Source: an uncultured Oscillospiraceae bacterium
GTDB lineage: Bacteria > Bacillota > Clostridia > Oscillospirales > Oscillospiraceae
Direction: 5' to 3'
Length of the DNA: 13,104 nucleotides
NCBI GenBank assembly: GCA_934569195.1
Contig: CAKTKB010000032.1
Location: 1 to 13,104 of the forward strand
The notes beneath the pieces are model-generated. The model worked only from the letters and a program-made list of their open reading frames with translations. It was not told where the DNA came from and did no database searches. The translations under genes were made by a program, and so were the position numbers. How positions within the stretch are numbered: the first letter of the stretch is position 1; the number at the start of each line of letters is the position of its first letter. Below, piece after piece: positions 1 to 6,335 of the stretch.

Positions 1-641
1 GCATCGTTCAAACCTCCCAGCCGGTCGATCAGGCCGGATGCCACCGCCTCCTTGCCATAGAGGATCGTGCCCACATCCGTCGCCATCTCCCCCGTGGCCA
101 TCATATAGTGTTCAAAGCTCTTGCGGGATATTCTGGAATTGGAGGTGACAAAGTCGGCAATCTGTTCCTGGATCCTCTGGAAATAACGAAAGGTCTGCGG
201 CGCGCCCACCACAAGCCCCGTCATACGGACAGGGTGAACCGTCATGCTGGCCGTAGGCGTTATAAACGACCGCTTCGTACAGACGGCCAGCGGAATGCCG
301 ATGGAGTGTCCGCCCCCCAGGACCAAGGAAACCGTCGGCTTTTTCATTCCCGCAATCATCTCCGCAATGGCCAGCCCCGCCTCAATGTCTCCTCCCACCG
401 TATTGAGCAGCAGCAACAGGCCGTCTATATCGTCGCTCTCCTCGATTCCGGCCAGCAGCGGCAGGACATGCTCGTACTTTGTGGTCTTCAGCGTCTCAGG
501 TAGGACCTGATGTCCCTCCACCTGTCCGATAATCGTCAGCGTATAAATATTTCCCTTGTCGCTGCGTGTGATATCTGAGCCAAGCTCCACAATCTGCTCC
601 CGATCCTGCCGGATCGTATCCGGATTTCGTTTTTCATTCAT
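1..641 (-). CDS. tepA: TepA-like ClpP-family serine protease (partial, 3' end outside window)
   Basis: Only the N-terminal 213 codons are present; the gene runs off the left edge. It starts at an ATG at 641 with AGGAGG seven bases upstream (649-654). The protein has the ClpP/crotonase fold signature of TepA (YmfB): LNTVGGDIEAGLAIAEMI at about residues 80-96, GGGHSIG at 109-115 with the presumed nucleophile Ser113, TASMTVHP with His136, and TGEMATDVGTIL with Asp189. Those three residues fit the Ser-His-Asp triad. The family is soluble or membrane-associated and was described in Bacillus as a translocation-enhancing protein, but its substrates are poorly known. It differs from true ClpP in having HSIG in place of the GMAAS-type nucleophile elbow. 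The next gene in the same direction would lie beyond base 1. I see no clear SigA promoter for it in the 642-745 gap. Family assignment is strong; the gene symbol is by resemblance. Confidence 0.88.
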   Translation of the reverse strand, partial: MNEKRNPDTIRQDREQIVELGSDITRSDKGNIYTLTIIGQVEGHQVLPETLKTTKYEHVLPLLAGIEESDDIDGLLLLLNTVGGDIEAGLAIAEMIAGMKKPTVSLVLGGGHSIGIPLAVCTKRSFITPTASMTVHPVRMTGLVVGAPQTFRYFQRIQEQIADFVTSNSRISRKSFEHYMMATGEMATDVGTILYGKEAVASGLIDRLGGLND

Positions 642-699
642 AAGAAAACCTCCTGCGTTTTCCCTTAGGATAACCCTTTTTCCCTTTGGCAATTCATAC

Positions 700-728
700 T
701 TGAAATCCCACTTTGTTTGGCATATAAT
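700..728 (+). promoter_or_regulatory. SigA-type promoter of the ybaK operon
   Basis: TTGAAA at 700-705 and a perfect TATAAT at 723-728 are separated by 17 bases. The predicted transcription start is about 735, which leaves only some 10 bases before the ATG at 746. This makes the upstream in-frame GTG at 737 an unlikely start. Confidence 0.8.
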
Positions 729-745
729 AAGGACGGGTGAGACAG

Positions 746-1219
746 ATGAAAAACAAGACGAATGCCGTTCGGCTGATCGAACAGGCCGGAATTCCCTGCC
801 GGGAGGCTTTCTACGACTTTGACGAGTCCGATCTTTCCGGCGTACATGCCGCGCAGGCGATCGGTATGCCTCCGGAGGAGGTCTTCAAGACCCTTGTCGC
901 CAGAGGGGAGCGGACCGGTATCCATGTTTTCTGCATTCCCGTAGCCTTTGAGCTGGACCTGAAGAAGGCCGCCAAAGCAGCCGGAGATAAGAATATGGCG
1001 CTGGTTCCGGTAAAAGAGCTGCTGCCCTTGACCGGGTATGTTCGCGGCGGATGCAGCCCCGTAGGCATGAAAAAAAGATATCCCACCCACATAGACGAAA
1101 CCTGCCAGCTTTATGATTTCATCGCCCTGTCTGCCGGAGAGCGCGGACATCAGGTGATTGTCCCGCCGGATGCCATCGTCGCGCTCGTCGGCGCGTCTTA
1201 CGACGATCTGACGGTATAA
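746..1219 (+). CDS. ybaK: YbaK/EbsC-family Cys-tRNA(Pro) deacylase
   Basis: A 157-residue cytoplasmic protein matching the YbaK family, which hydrolyses cysteine mischarged on tRNA-Pro by prolyl-tRNA synthetase. Visible family features are the N-terminal KTNAVRLIEQAGI, EEVFKTLVA with the conserved lysine Lys48, and the loop YVRGGCSPVGMKK at 99-110. Length is typical. I choose the ATG at 746 over the in-frame GTG at 737 because the promoter would start transcription at about 735 and because GGTGA (736-740) sits five bases before the ATG as a short ribosome binding site. The TSCPD gene follows 31 bases downstream on the same strand, and the two share one promoter and one terminator. The role in tRNA editing follows from family knowledge; nothing here looks degenerate. 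Confidence 0.93.
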   Translation: MKNKTNAVRLIEQAGIPCREAFYDFDESDLSGVHAAQAIGMPPEEVFKTLVARGERTGIHVFCIPVAFELDLKKAAKAAGDKNMALVPVKELLPLTGYVRGGCSPVGMKKRYPTHIDETCQLYDFIALSAGERGHQVIVPPDAIVALVGASYDDLTV

Positions 1220-1250
1220 GACACGCGAAACAAGAAAGGAAGCGTTTACC

Positions 1251-1502
1251 ATGCAATACGAATACAAAACCAAAGGAACCTGCTCCCAGCGTATTTTCTT
1301 TGAAATTGAGGACGGACGGGTGAAAAATGTCCAGTTTCAGGGGGGCTGCAACGGCAACCTGAAGGGCATCGGAGCCTTGGTGGAGGGCATGAAGGTAGAA
1401 GACGTAATTGCCCGGGTTGAGGGCATTCGCTGCGGGATGAAGTCCACCTCCTGCCCCGATCAGCTTGCCAAGGCGCTGCGGGAGGCACAAGCAGGCGCTT
1501 GA
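1251..1502 (+). CDS. Small TSCPD-domain protein (TIGR03905-type)
   Basis: An 83-residue protein with AAAGGA about ten bases before its ATG. It carries the name-giving motif Thr-Ser-Cys-Pro-Asp at residues 66-70, plus the preceding RCGMKS. Four cysteines (11, 33, 61, 68) sit in family-typical places (GTCSQRI, GGCNGNLKGI, RCGMK, TSCPD) and could bind a metal; that is inference. The same domain occurs at the C-terminus of some adenosylcobalamin-dependent ribonucleotide reductases, but here it stands alone and the function of stand-alone members is not known to me. It is the second gene of the ybaK unit and is followed within 30 bases by a strong terminator. Confidence 0.88.
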   Translation: MQYEYKTKGTCSQRIFFEIEDGRVKNVQFQGGCNGNLKGIGALVEGMKVEDVIARVEGIRCGMKSTSCPDQLAKALREAQAGA

Positions 1503-1531
1503 CCGCTCCCATAGTCCCCCGGCAAAGCAAT

Positions 1532-1576
1532 ACCGCGACCAGAGATCCCCATTGGGATTTTTGATCGCGGTTTTTT
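1532..1576 (+). terminator. Intrinsic terminator of the ybaK-TSCPD unit
   Basis: A long stem pairs 1532-1549 with 1554-1571 (outer arm ACCGCGA/TCGCGGT, inner arm ATCCC/GGGAT, one C-A mismatch and two G-T pairs), with a CATT loop. It is followed by six T on the + strand (1571-1576). The T-run touches the sigF stop codon. On the minus strand the stem is followed by ATTGCTTTG, so it would be a weak terminator for sigF. Confidence 0.88.
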
Positions 1577-2280
1577 CATTCCAGCAGCTCCCGCAAATGA
1601 GCGAGCGCCTTCTTTTCAATACGGGACACCTGAACCTGACTGACCCCCAGGACCCTTGCCACCCGCTCCTGCGTCAGGCCGTGGAAATAGCGAAGCCGGA
1701 CGACCATCTTCTCTCGTTCCGGCAGTCCGTCAATGGCCTGTCGGAGGGATATATGCTCCAGAAGCTGGTCCTCCGTCGCCGTATCCGACAGGATATTCTC
1801 CAGCGTAAAGCCCTCCTCGCCGGTCTCCCGCTGGATGGATTCCGTGGAGGCCGTTGCCGCCTCTGCCATGGCGATATCCTCCGGACTGAGTCCCGTGCGC
1901 TCCGCAATTTCCTGAATGGTCGGCTCTCTTCCTAAGGAGGCGATCAGCTGCGCGCGGGTGGTCTTGATCAGCGCCGCCCGTTCCTTGATGCCCCGGCTGA
2001 CCTTTACCGCGCCGTCATCCCGCAGGAAGCGTCGAATCTCTCCGGCAATTTTGGGAACGGCATAAGTGGAAAACTGTGTCCCGAAATTGGGATCAAAGCC
2101 TTCTACTGCCTTTAGAAAGCCCAGGCATCCCAGCTGATACAGATCCTCCAGATCTGTCCCCCGGCCCGTAAAACGGCGCGCTACCGACCAGATCAGGCCG
2201 GAATTCTCCTGCACCAGCGTTTCCCCCGCTTCCCGGTCTCCCGCCTGGCTTCTGGTAATCAGCTCCAGTATCCGGCTCAT
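1576..2280 (-). CDS. sigF: RNA polymerase sporulation sigma factor SigF (SpoIIAC)
   Basis: A 234-residue sigma-70 family protein. Region 2 spans about 26-97 (DLEDLYQLGCLGFLKAVEGFDP, then FSTYAVPKIAGEIRRFLRDDG), region 3 about 98-150 (REPTIQEIAERTGLSPEDI), and region 4 about 178-232 with the helix-turn-helix LTQERVARVLGVSQVQVSRIEKKAL. There is no region 1.1, as expected for sporulation sigmas. Its place after spoIIAA and spoIIAB identifies it as SigF rather than its close relative SigG. The ATG overlaps the spoIIAB stop as ATGA and no good Shine-Dalgarno precedes it, so translation is probably coupled to spoIIAB. Known role: the first forespore-specific sigma factor, held inactive by SpoIIAB until septation. 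It converges on the TSCPD gene. Confidence 0.97.
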   Translation of the reverse strand: MSRILELITRSQAGDREAGETLVQENSGLIWSVARRFTGRGTDLEDLYQLGCLGFLKAVEGFDPNFGTQFSTYAVPKIAGEIRRFLRDDGAVKVSRGIKERAALIKTTRAQLIASLGREPTIQEIAERTGLSPEDIAMAEAATASTESIQRETGEEGFTLENILSDTATEDQLLEHISLRQAIDGLPEREKMVVRLRYFHGLTQERVARVLGVSQVQVSRIEKKALAHLRELLE

Positions 2281-2708
2281 AACCGACGCTGAATCTTGCG
2301 CCGCATATGTACCGTCGTCCCCTTTCCCGGCGCAGAGGTTATTTCCAGACTGGACATAAAGCTTTCCATAATGGTAAAGCCCATTCCGCTGCGATCGGCG
2401 CCGCCGGTGGTATAGGCCGGTCTCCGCGCCTGCTCAATATCGGCAATTCCCACGCCCCGGTCCTTTACCACAATATCCAGCACATTGTCCTTCAAAATGC
2501 GGCAGCGCAGGGTTATGACCCCCAGCTTCTGAGGATAAGCGTGTACAATGCAGTTTGTGACCGCCTCGGATACCGCCGTACGGATATCGCCCAGCTCCTC
2601 CAGCGTTGGATCCAGCTGCGCCGCAAAGCAGGCCACCGCACTGCGGGCAAAAGACTCGTTGCTGGATTTACTGGGAAAATCCAGCAGCATAAAGTTATCA
2701 AATTTCAC
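2277..2708 (-). CDS. spoIIAB: Anti-sigma F factor / SpoIIAA kinase SpoIIAB
   Basis: A 143-residue GHKL-fold protein. The N box is AVSEAVTNCIVHAY with Glu48 and Asn52, the G1 box is DRGVGI at 83-88 and the G2 box is RSGMGFTIMESF from 106. SNESFARSAV near the N-terminus places Arg22 where family members contact SigF and SpoIIAA. Known role: binds SigF as a dimer with ATP and phosphorylates SpoIIAA. The start is GTG at 2708, overlapping the spoIIAA stop as GTGA, with GGAGG seven bases upstream. The stop overlaps the sigF ATG by four bases. Such overlaps would tie the amounts of the three proteins to each other. Confidence 0.97.
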   Translation of the reverse strand: MKFDNFMLLDFPSKSSNESFARSAVACFAAQLDPTLEELGDIRTAVSEAVTNCIVHAYPQKLGVITLRCRILKDNVLDIVVKDRGVGIADIEQARRPAYTTGGADRSGMGFTIMESFMSSLEITSAPGKGTTVHMRRKIQRRL

Positions 2709-3022
2709 GATACCGCCTCCTTAATTTCCACAAGCTTGTCAATTCCGGATGCCTGAAATACCCGCATGGGCTGCTTGGCTATGCCCACCAGCACCAGCTT
2801 TCCATCGATCTGCGTCATGCTGCGAAGCGCATTGATCACGACGGCAATTCCGGAGGAATCCACAAAGCTTACATCCTGAAAATCCAACATACACACCTCC
2901 GGAGTATATGCCTGAATTTTTGCGGCAATGGCCTGAATATACGCCTTTGCGCAGTGATGATCGATTTCTCCGGTCAAGGCAACCGTCAGCCGCCCGTTTT
3001 CCAGAAAACTCGTAAATTGCAT
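2705..3022 (-). CDS. spoIIAA: Anti-anti-sigma F factor SpoIIAA (STAS domain)
   Basis: A 105-residue single STAS domain. The phosphorylation loop is VSFVDSSGIAVV, where Asp55 and Ser57 match the Asp and phosphoserine of the Bacillus protein; Ser57 would be phosphorylated by SpoIIAB and dephosphorylated by SpoIIE. The N-terminal LTGEIDHHCA segment is also family-typical. The ATG at 3022 has AAGGGAG eight bases upstream. It is the first gene of the operon; unlike Bacillus there is no dacF upstream, and valS lies there instead, separated by its terminator. Spore formation by the organism is a reasonable inference from this intact operon. Confidence 0.96.
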   Translation of the reverse strand: MQFTSFLENGRLTVALTGEIDHHCAKAYIQAIAAKIQAYTPEVCMLDFQDVSFVDSSGIAVVINALRSMTQIDGKLVLVGIAKQPMRVFQASGIDKLVEIKEAVS

Positions 3023-3055
3023 AGTTTGCTCTCCCTTCCTGATAGAACTATGCTT

Positions 3056-3089
3056 AGTATAGAAAATGTAAAAATCATTTGCAGTCGAA
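3056..3089 (-). promoter_or_regulatory. Possible spoIIA promoter with a Spo0A-box-like site
   Basis: On the minus strand a TATACT (3056-3061) lies 17 bases downstream of a poor -35 CTGCAA (3079-3084). On the + strand AGTCGAA (3083-3089) differs from the Spo0A box core TGNCGAA at one specified base and overlaps the -35 element, as in Spo0A-activated promoters. I could not find a convincing SigH -35/-10 pair, which is what Bacillus uses here. Treat as a candidate only. Confidence 0.35.
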
Positions 3090-3135
3090 AGCGGGAAGCC
3101 TGCGGAAACTTAGCCCCGCAAATCGGGCAAAATCT

Positions 3136-3186
3136 CCTCTGCCGGCAAATTCCCTTCCTTCTCCGCGGAGCAATCTCCGGCAGAGG
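3136..3186. repeat. Nested inverted repeats between valS and spoIIA
   Basis: A perfect 10-bp inverted repeat, CCTCTGCCGG (3136-3145) and CCGGCAGAGG (3177-3186), encloses a perfect 10-bp palindrome CTCCGCGGAG (3161-3170). It lies between the valS terminator and the spoIIA promoter region. Function unknown; it is not followed by a real T-run on either strand. Confidence 0.7.
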
Positions 3187-3207
3187 GCCGCATCCTTCCC
3201 ACCGGCG

Positions 3208-3241
3208 AAAAAAATTGGCGGTATGCCAAGCATACCGCCAA
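3208..3241 (-). terminator. Intrinsic terminator of valS
   Basis: On the minus strand an 11-bp perfect stem (arms 3231-3241 and 3215-3225, TTGGCGGTATG/CATACCGCCAA) with a 5-base loop is followed by seven T (3208-3214). It starts 13 bases after the valS stop and separates valS from the spoIIA operon. Confidence 0.93.
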
Positions 3242-3254
3242 TCCCAAAATTCTG

Positions 3255-5894
3255 TTACAGCCTGCTTAGTGCAGCCAGGCTCTGCTCAAGCTGCGCAATC
3301 AGGTCCTTTGCACGCTGCGCCTTCTCGCGCTCCGCAAGCACCACCGCTTCCGGCGCACGGGAGGTAAATTTCTCGTTGGAAAGCTTTCCCTCCACGCTGG
3401 CCAGGTTCTTTCGCGCCTTGTCCAGCTCCTTGCCGATGCGTTCCTTTTCCTTCGCCACGTCCACCAGCTGTCCCATGGGAATGTACAGCTTTGCGTCCGC
3501 AGTCGCGCAGGTCACCATGCCGTCCAGATTCTCCGGCTCCTGATCCAGTAGCGTCACCTGATCCGCATAGGCCAGACGCTGGATAAAGCCCTCGCCCTCC
3601 CGGAATACCTGCTGCTTGGAGGTCAGAATGTACAGCGCCGCCTTTTTGGAGGGCGGGACATTCATCTCTGCCCGGCGATTGCGGATGGCACGAATGGCGC
3701 CCATGACCGACTCCATATGCGCCTCCTCCGTCTGGAAGCTCAGCTCCGGACGGTATTCCGGCCACGCCGCCACGATCAGCGCCTCTCCCTCGTGAGGCAG
3801 GCTCTGCCAGATTTCCTCCGTGATAAAGGGCATGAAGGGATGGAGCAGCCGCAGCAGCTGATCGAGGACGTACACCAGCACAGCGGTCGCCGTCTGCTTG
3901 CGCTCTGCATCCTCCCCATAGAGCCGCGCCTTGGTCAGCTCAATATACCAGTCGCAGTAGGTGTCCCAGATAAAGTCGTAAATCTTTTGGACCGCCACGC
4001 CCAGCTCATACTTCTCCAGATTCTCCGTCACCTCGGAAATAAGCGTGTTAAGCTTAGACAGGACCCACTTATCCGCGATTTCCAGCTTCTCCAGAGGCGG
4101 AAGCGCATTTTTTGCATCCTCCCCCAGGTTCATCAGCACATAGCGGCTTGCGTTCCAGAGCTTATTGGCAAAATTCCGCATAGCCTCGCAGCGCTCGGTG
4201 TAAAAACGCATGTCATTTCCGGGAGAGTTGCCTGTGACCAGATTCATCCGCAGCGCGTCACAGCCATACTGGTCGATGATCTCCAGAGGATCGATTCCGT
4301 TGCCCAGGGATTTGGACATCTTTCTGCCCTTGTCGTCCCGAACCAGGCCATGAATCAGGACCGTATGGAACGGGGTCTTCCCCGTGTGGGCGCATCCGGA
4401 GAAAATCATTCTGGCGACCCAGAAGAAGATGATGTCATATCCCGTGACCAGCACATCCGTCGGATAGAAATACTCCAGATCCGCCGTCTTTTCCGGCCAC
4501 CCCAGGGTCTCAAAGGGCCAAAGCGCCGAGCTGAACCAGGTATCCAGCACATCCGGGTCCCGCTCGATGCGTGTGCTGCCGCACTTCTCGCACCGGCAGG
4601 CATCCTGGCGGGAGACCGTTATATGCCCGCAGTCGGCGCAGGTCCAGGCAGGAATCTGATGGCCCCACCACAGCTGACGGGAAATACACCAATCCCGCAC
4701 GTTTTCCATCCAGTTCAGATAGGTCTTGGTAAAGCGTTCCGGGACAAACCGGGTCTGCCCTTCCTTCACGACCGAAATGGCCTCTTCCGCCAGGGGCTTC
4801 ATTTTTACGAACCACTGGGCGGAAATGATCGGCTCCACGTCGTTGTGGCAGCGACAGCAGGTTCCCACGTTGTGGGAGTAATCCTCCACCTTGACCAGAT
4901 ATCCCGCCGCATCCAGGTCGGCCACGATCTGCTTGCGCGCCTCGTAACGGTCCAGCCCCTGGTACTTTCCGCCATAGGCGTTGACCTTACCGTTGTCGTC
5001 CAGGACCCGGATGACCTCCAGGTTGTGGCGCAGGCCCACCTCAAAGTCGTTGGGATCGTGGGCGGGCGTCATTTTCACGCAGCCCGTACCAAATTCCATC
5101 TCCGCATAATCGTCCGCCACAATGGGAATCGGCTTGTTCAGCAGGGGCAGAATTACCATCTTCCCCACCATATCCCGGTAGCGCTCATCGTTGGGATTGA
5201 CGCATACGCCGGAGTCGCCCAGCATGGTCTCCGGACGGGTTGTGGCGACGACCACCTCTCCGGAGCCGTCTGCCAGGGGGTAACGGATATGCCACAGATG
5301 GCCGGGCTTATCCACATACTCCACCTCGACATCCGACAGGGCCGTAACGCAGTGCGGACACCAGTTGATAATTCTGCTCCCCTTGTAGATCAGGCCCTTT
5401 TCATACAGGGAGACGAACACCTCCCGCACAGCCTTGGAGCATCCCTCGTCCATCGTGAAACGCGCGCGGTCCCAGTCGCAGGAGCTGCCCAGCTTCTTCT
5501 GCTGCTCCACGATCCGATCGCCATAGCGTCTTTTCCAGTCCCAGACACGCTCCAGGAACTTCTCCCGGCCCAGATCATAGCGGGTCAGGCCCTCCTGGCG
5601 AAGATTTTCCTCCACCTTGACCTGCGTAGCGATTCCCGCGTGGTCCACGCCGGGAATCCAAAGCGCATTGTATCCCTGCATCCGCTTGAACCGGATGAGC
5701 GCATCCTGAAGCGTTGCGTCCATGGCATGGCCCATGTGAAGCTGGCCGGTAACATTGGGTGGCGGCATTACAATGGTAAACGGCTTTTTCCCTTCCTTCC
5801 TTTCGGCATGGAAGAATCCGCCCTTCTGCCACATCTCATAGATGCTTCGCTCAACCTGCTGGGGTTCATAAACCTTCGGCAATTCTCTAGACAT
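3255..5894 (-). CDS. valS: Valyl-tRNA synthetase
   Basis: An 879-residue class I aminoacyl-tRNA synthetase that charges tRNA-Val. The HIGH motif is PPPNVTGQLHMGHAMD with HMGH at 53-56, and KMSKS is at 525-529. The editing (CP1) domain includes VATTRPETMLGDSG from about 216 and GTGCVKMTPAHDPNDFEVG from about 269. Cysteine pairs resembling zinc knuckles occur at CCRC (346-349), CADC (419-422) and CRCEKC (433-438). WFSSALWPF and ISRQLWWGHQIP are typical. The C-terminal 65 residues form the usual coiled coil beginning near VDVAKEKERIGKELDKAR. The ATG at 5894 is preceded by AGGAGGTG and follows the T-box terminator, so the longer in-frame opening up to 6149 is leader, not protein. Length is standard. 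Confidence 0.98.
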   Translation of the reverse strand: MSRELPKVYEPQQVERSIYEMWQKGGFFHAERKEGKKPFTIVMPPPNVTGQLHMGHAMDATLQDALIRFKRMQGYNALWIPGVDHAGIATQVKVEENLRQEGLTRYDLGREKFLERVWDWKRRYGDRIVEQQKKLGSSCDWDRARFTMDEGCSKAVREVFVSLYEKGLIYKGSRIINWCPHCVTALSDVEVEYVDKPGHLWHIRYPLADGSGEVVVATTRPETMLGDSGVCVNPNDERYRDMVGKMVILPLLNKPIPIVADDYAEMEFGTGCVKMTPAHDPNDFEVGLRHNLEVIRVLDDNGKVNAYGGKYQGLDRYEARKQIVADLDAAGYLVKVEDYSHNVGTCCRCHNDVEPIISAQWFVKMKPLAEEAISVVKEGQTRFVPERFTKTYLNWMENVRDWCISRQLWWGHQIPAWTCADCGHITVSRQDACRCEKCGSTRIERDPDVLDTWFSSALWPFETLGWPEKTADLEYFYPTDVLVTGYDIIFFWVARMIFSGCAHTGKTPFHTVLIHGLVRDDKGRKMSKSLGNGIDPLEIIDQYGCDALRMNLVTGNSPGNDMRFYTERCEAMRNFANKLWNASRYVLMNLGEDAKNALPPLEKLEIADKWVLSKLNTLISEVTENLEKYELGVAVQKIYDFIWDTYCDWYIELTKARLYGEDAERKQTATAVLVYVLDQLLRLLHPFMPFITEEIWQSLPHEGEALIVAAWPEYRPELSFQTEEAHMESVMGAIRAIRNRRAEMNVPPSKKAALYILTSKQQVFREGEGFIQRLAYADQVTLLDQEPENLDGMVTCATADAKLYIPMGQLVDVAKEKERIGKELDKARKNLASVEGKLSNEKFTSRAPEAVVLAEREKAQRAKDLIAQLEQSLAALSRL

Positions 5895-5915
5895 GTAAAC
5901 ACCTCCTGAATATGC

Positions 5916-5945
5916 AAAAAGCCCTGAGCATACATTGCTCAGGGC
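5916..5945 (-). terminator. Regulated terminator of the valS T-box
   Basis: A 10-bp perfect stem with a 5-base loop, followed by TTTTT on the minus strand. It begins 17 bases downstream of the T-box motif and ends 21 bases before the valS ATG. Confidence 0.93.
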
Positions 5946-6161
5946 GAAATAAACCTTATCCCGCGGTACCACCTGAATTCCCGGAAAACCCGGGCACTTC
6001 ATCCTGCGATAACGGGCAGACCCGGCGTCCCTTAACCCGTCGGCTGGGGGACACGGCTCCGGAGCGACCATTTTCCCCGCGCCCATGCGTTCGCACCACA
6101 CACGCACTCTCTGAAGAAAAACGAGAAAAAACCTCTCCATCCACGCCATTTTCTCTTTACA
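5916..6161 (-). promoter_or_regulatory. T-box riboswitch leader of valS
   Basis: Reading the minus strand from the predicted start at about 6161: Stem I shows an AG bulge AGAGAG (6112-6107) and the distal-loop motif GGTGCGA (6097-6091). On its 3' side the triplet GTC (6068-6066), a valine codon, sits about 95 bases from the start, where the specifier is expected. A small hairpin CCCGG/CCGGG follows (5994-5980). The T-box AGGTGGTACCGCG is at 5974-5962, its TGGT able to pair with the ACCA end of tRNA-Val. The terminator stem GCCCTGAGCA/TGCTCAGGGC (5921-5945) is followed by five T. Known mechanism: uncharged tRNA-Val stabilises the antiterminator and allows valS transcription. The specifier call is by position and motif context, not by a computed fold. 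Confidence 0.95.
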
Positions 6162-6167
6162 GCAAAC

Positions 6168-6196
6168 ATCATAGCTGCAAAGCGTCCGTTTGTCAA
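6168..6196 (-). promoter_or_regulatory. SigA-type promoter of valS
   Basis: TTGACA (6191-6196) and TATGAT (6168-6173) on the minus strand are separated by exactly 17 bases. The predicted start at about 6161 gives a leader of about 265 bases containing the T-box. Confidence 0.88.
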
Positions 6197-6215
6197 GAAC
6201 ATTTTTACATTTTCA

Positions 6216-6245
6216 CCGGATGATCCGGATTTTCCATATGAAAAT
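6216..6245. repeat. Two adjacent palindromes between the valS and MATE promoters
   Basis: CCGGA-TGA-TCCGG (6216-6228) directly abuts ATTTTC-CATAT-GAAAAT (6229-6245). A further ATTTTC half-site lies at 6209-6214, 20 bases before the second copy, i.e. two helical turns. All sit between the divergent -35 boxes (6196 and 6273). They could be operator sites for an unknown regulator; no regulator gene is adjacent. Confidence 0.4.
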
Positions 6246-6272
6246 GGCAAAAAAATAGATGAAAACACCACA

Positions 6273-6301
6273 TTGACAAAGGTTTCCAACTGTGCTACAA
6301 T
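6273..6301 (+). promoter_or_regulatory. SigA-type promoter of the MATE transporter gene
   Basis: A perfect TTGACA (6273-6278), a 17-base spacer and TACAAT (6296-6301). The predicted start is about 6308. It shows that in-frame start codons upstream of 6308 cannot be used from this promoter. Confidence 0.9.
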
Positions 6302-6335
6302 CCGCAAAAATGACACTTTTCGGAAGGGTTTTGTT

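Noticed and set aside
665..1273. A 202-codon minus-strand open frame opposite ybaK
   Set aside because: It is the antisense shadow of ybaK, spans the ybaK promoter, and its translation resembles no family.
3717..5909. A 730-codon open frame on the + strand
   Set aside because: It lies wholly antisense to valS, whose frame has every class I synthetase motif. Long antisense openings are common opposite GC-biased genes, and the translation shows no family I recognise.
5895..6149. In-frame upstream extension of valS to 6149
   Set aside because: The stretch is the T-box leader RNA, with terminator and antiterminator signals; a good Shine-Dalgarno and family-normal length support the ATG at 5894.
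6273..6335. Upstream start for the first MATE gene at 6273
   Set aside because: That codon is part of the -35 box TTGACA of the gene's own promoter, so it would not be in the mRNA.
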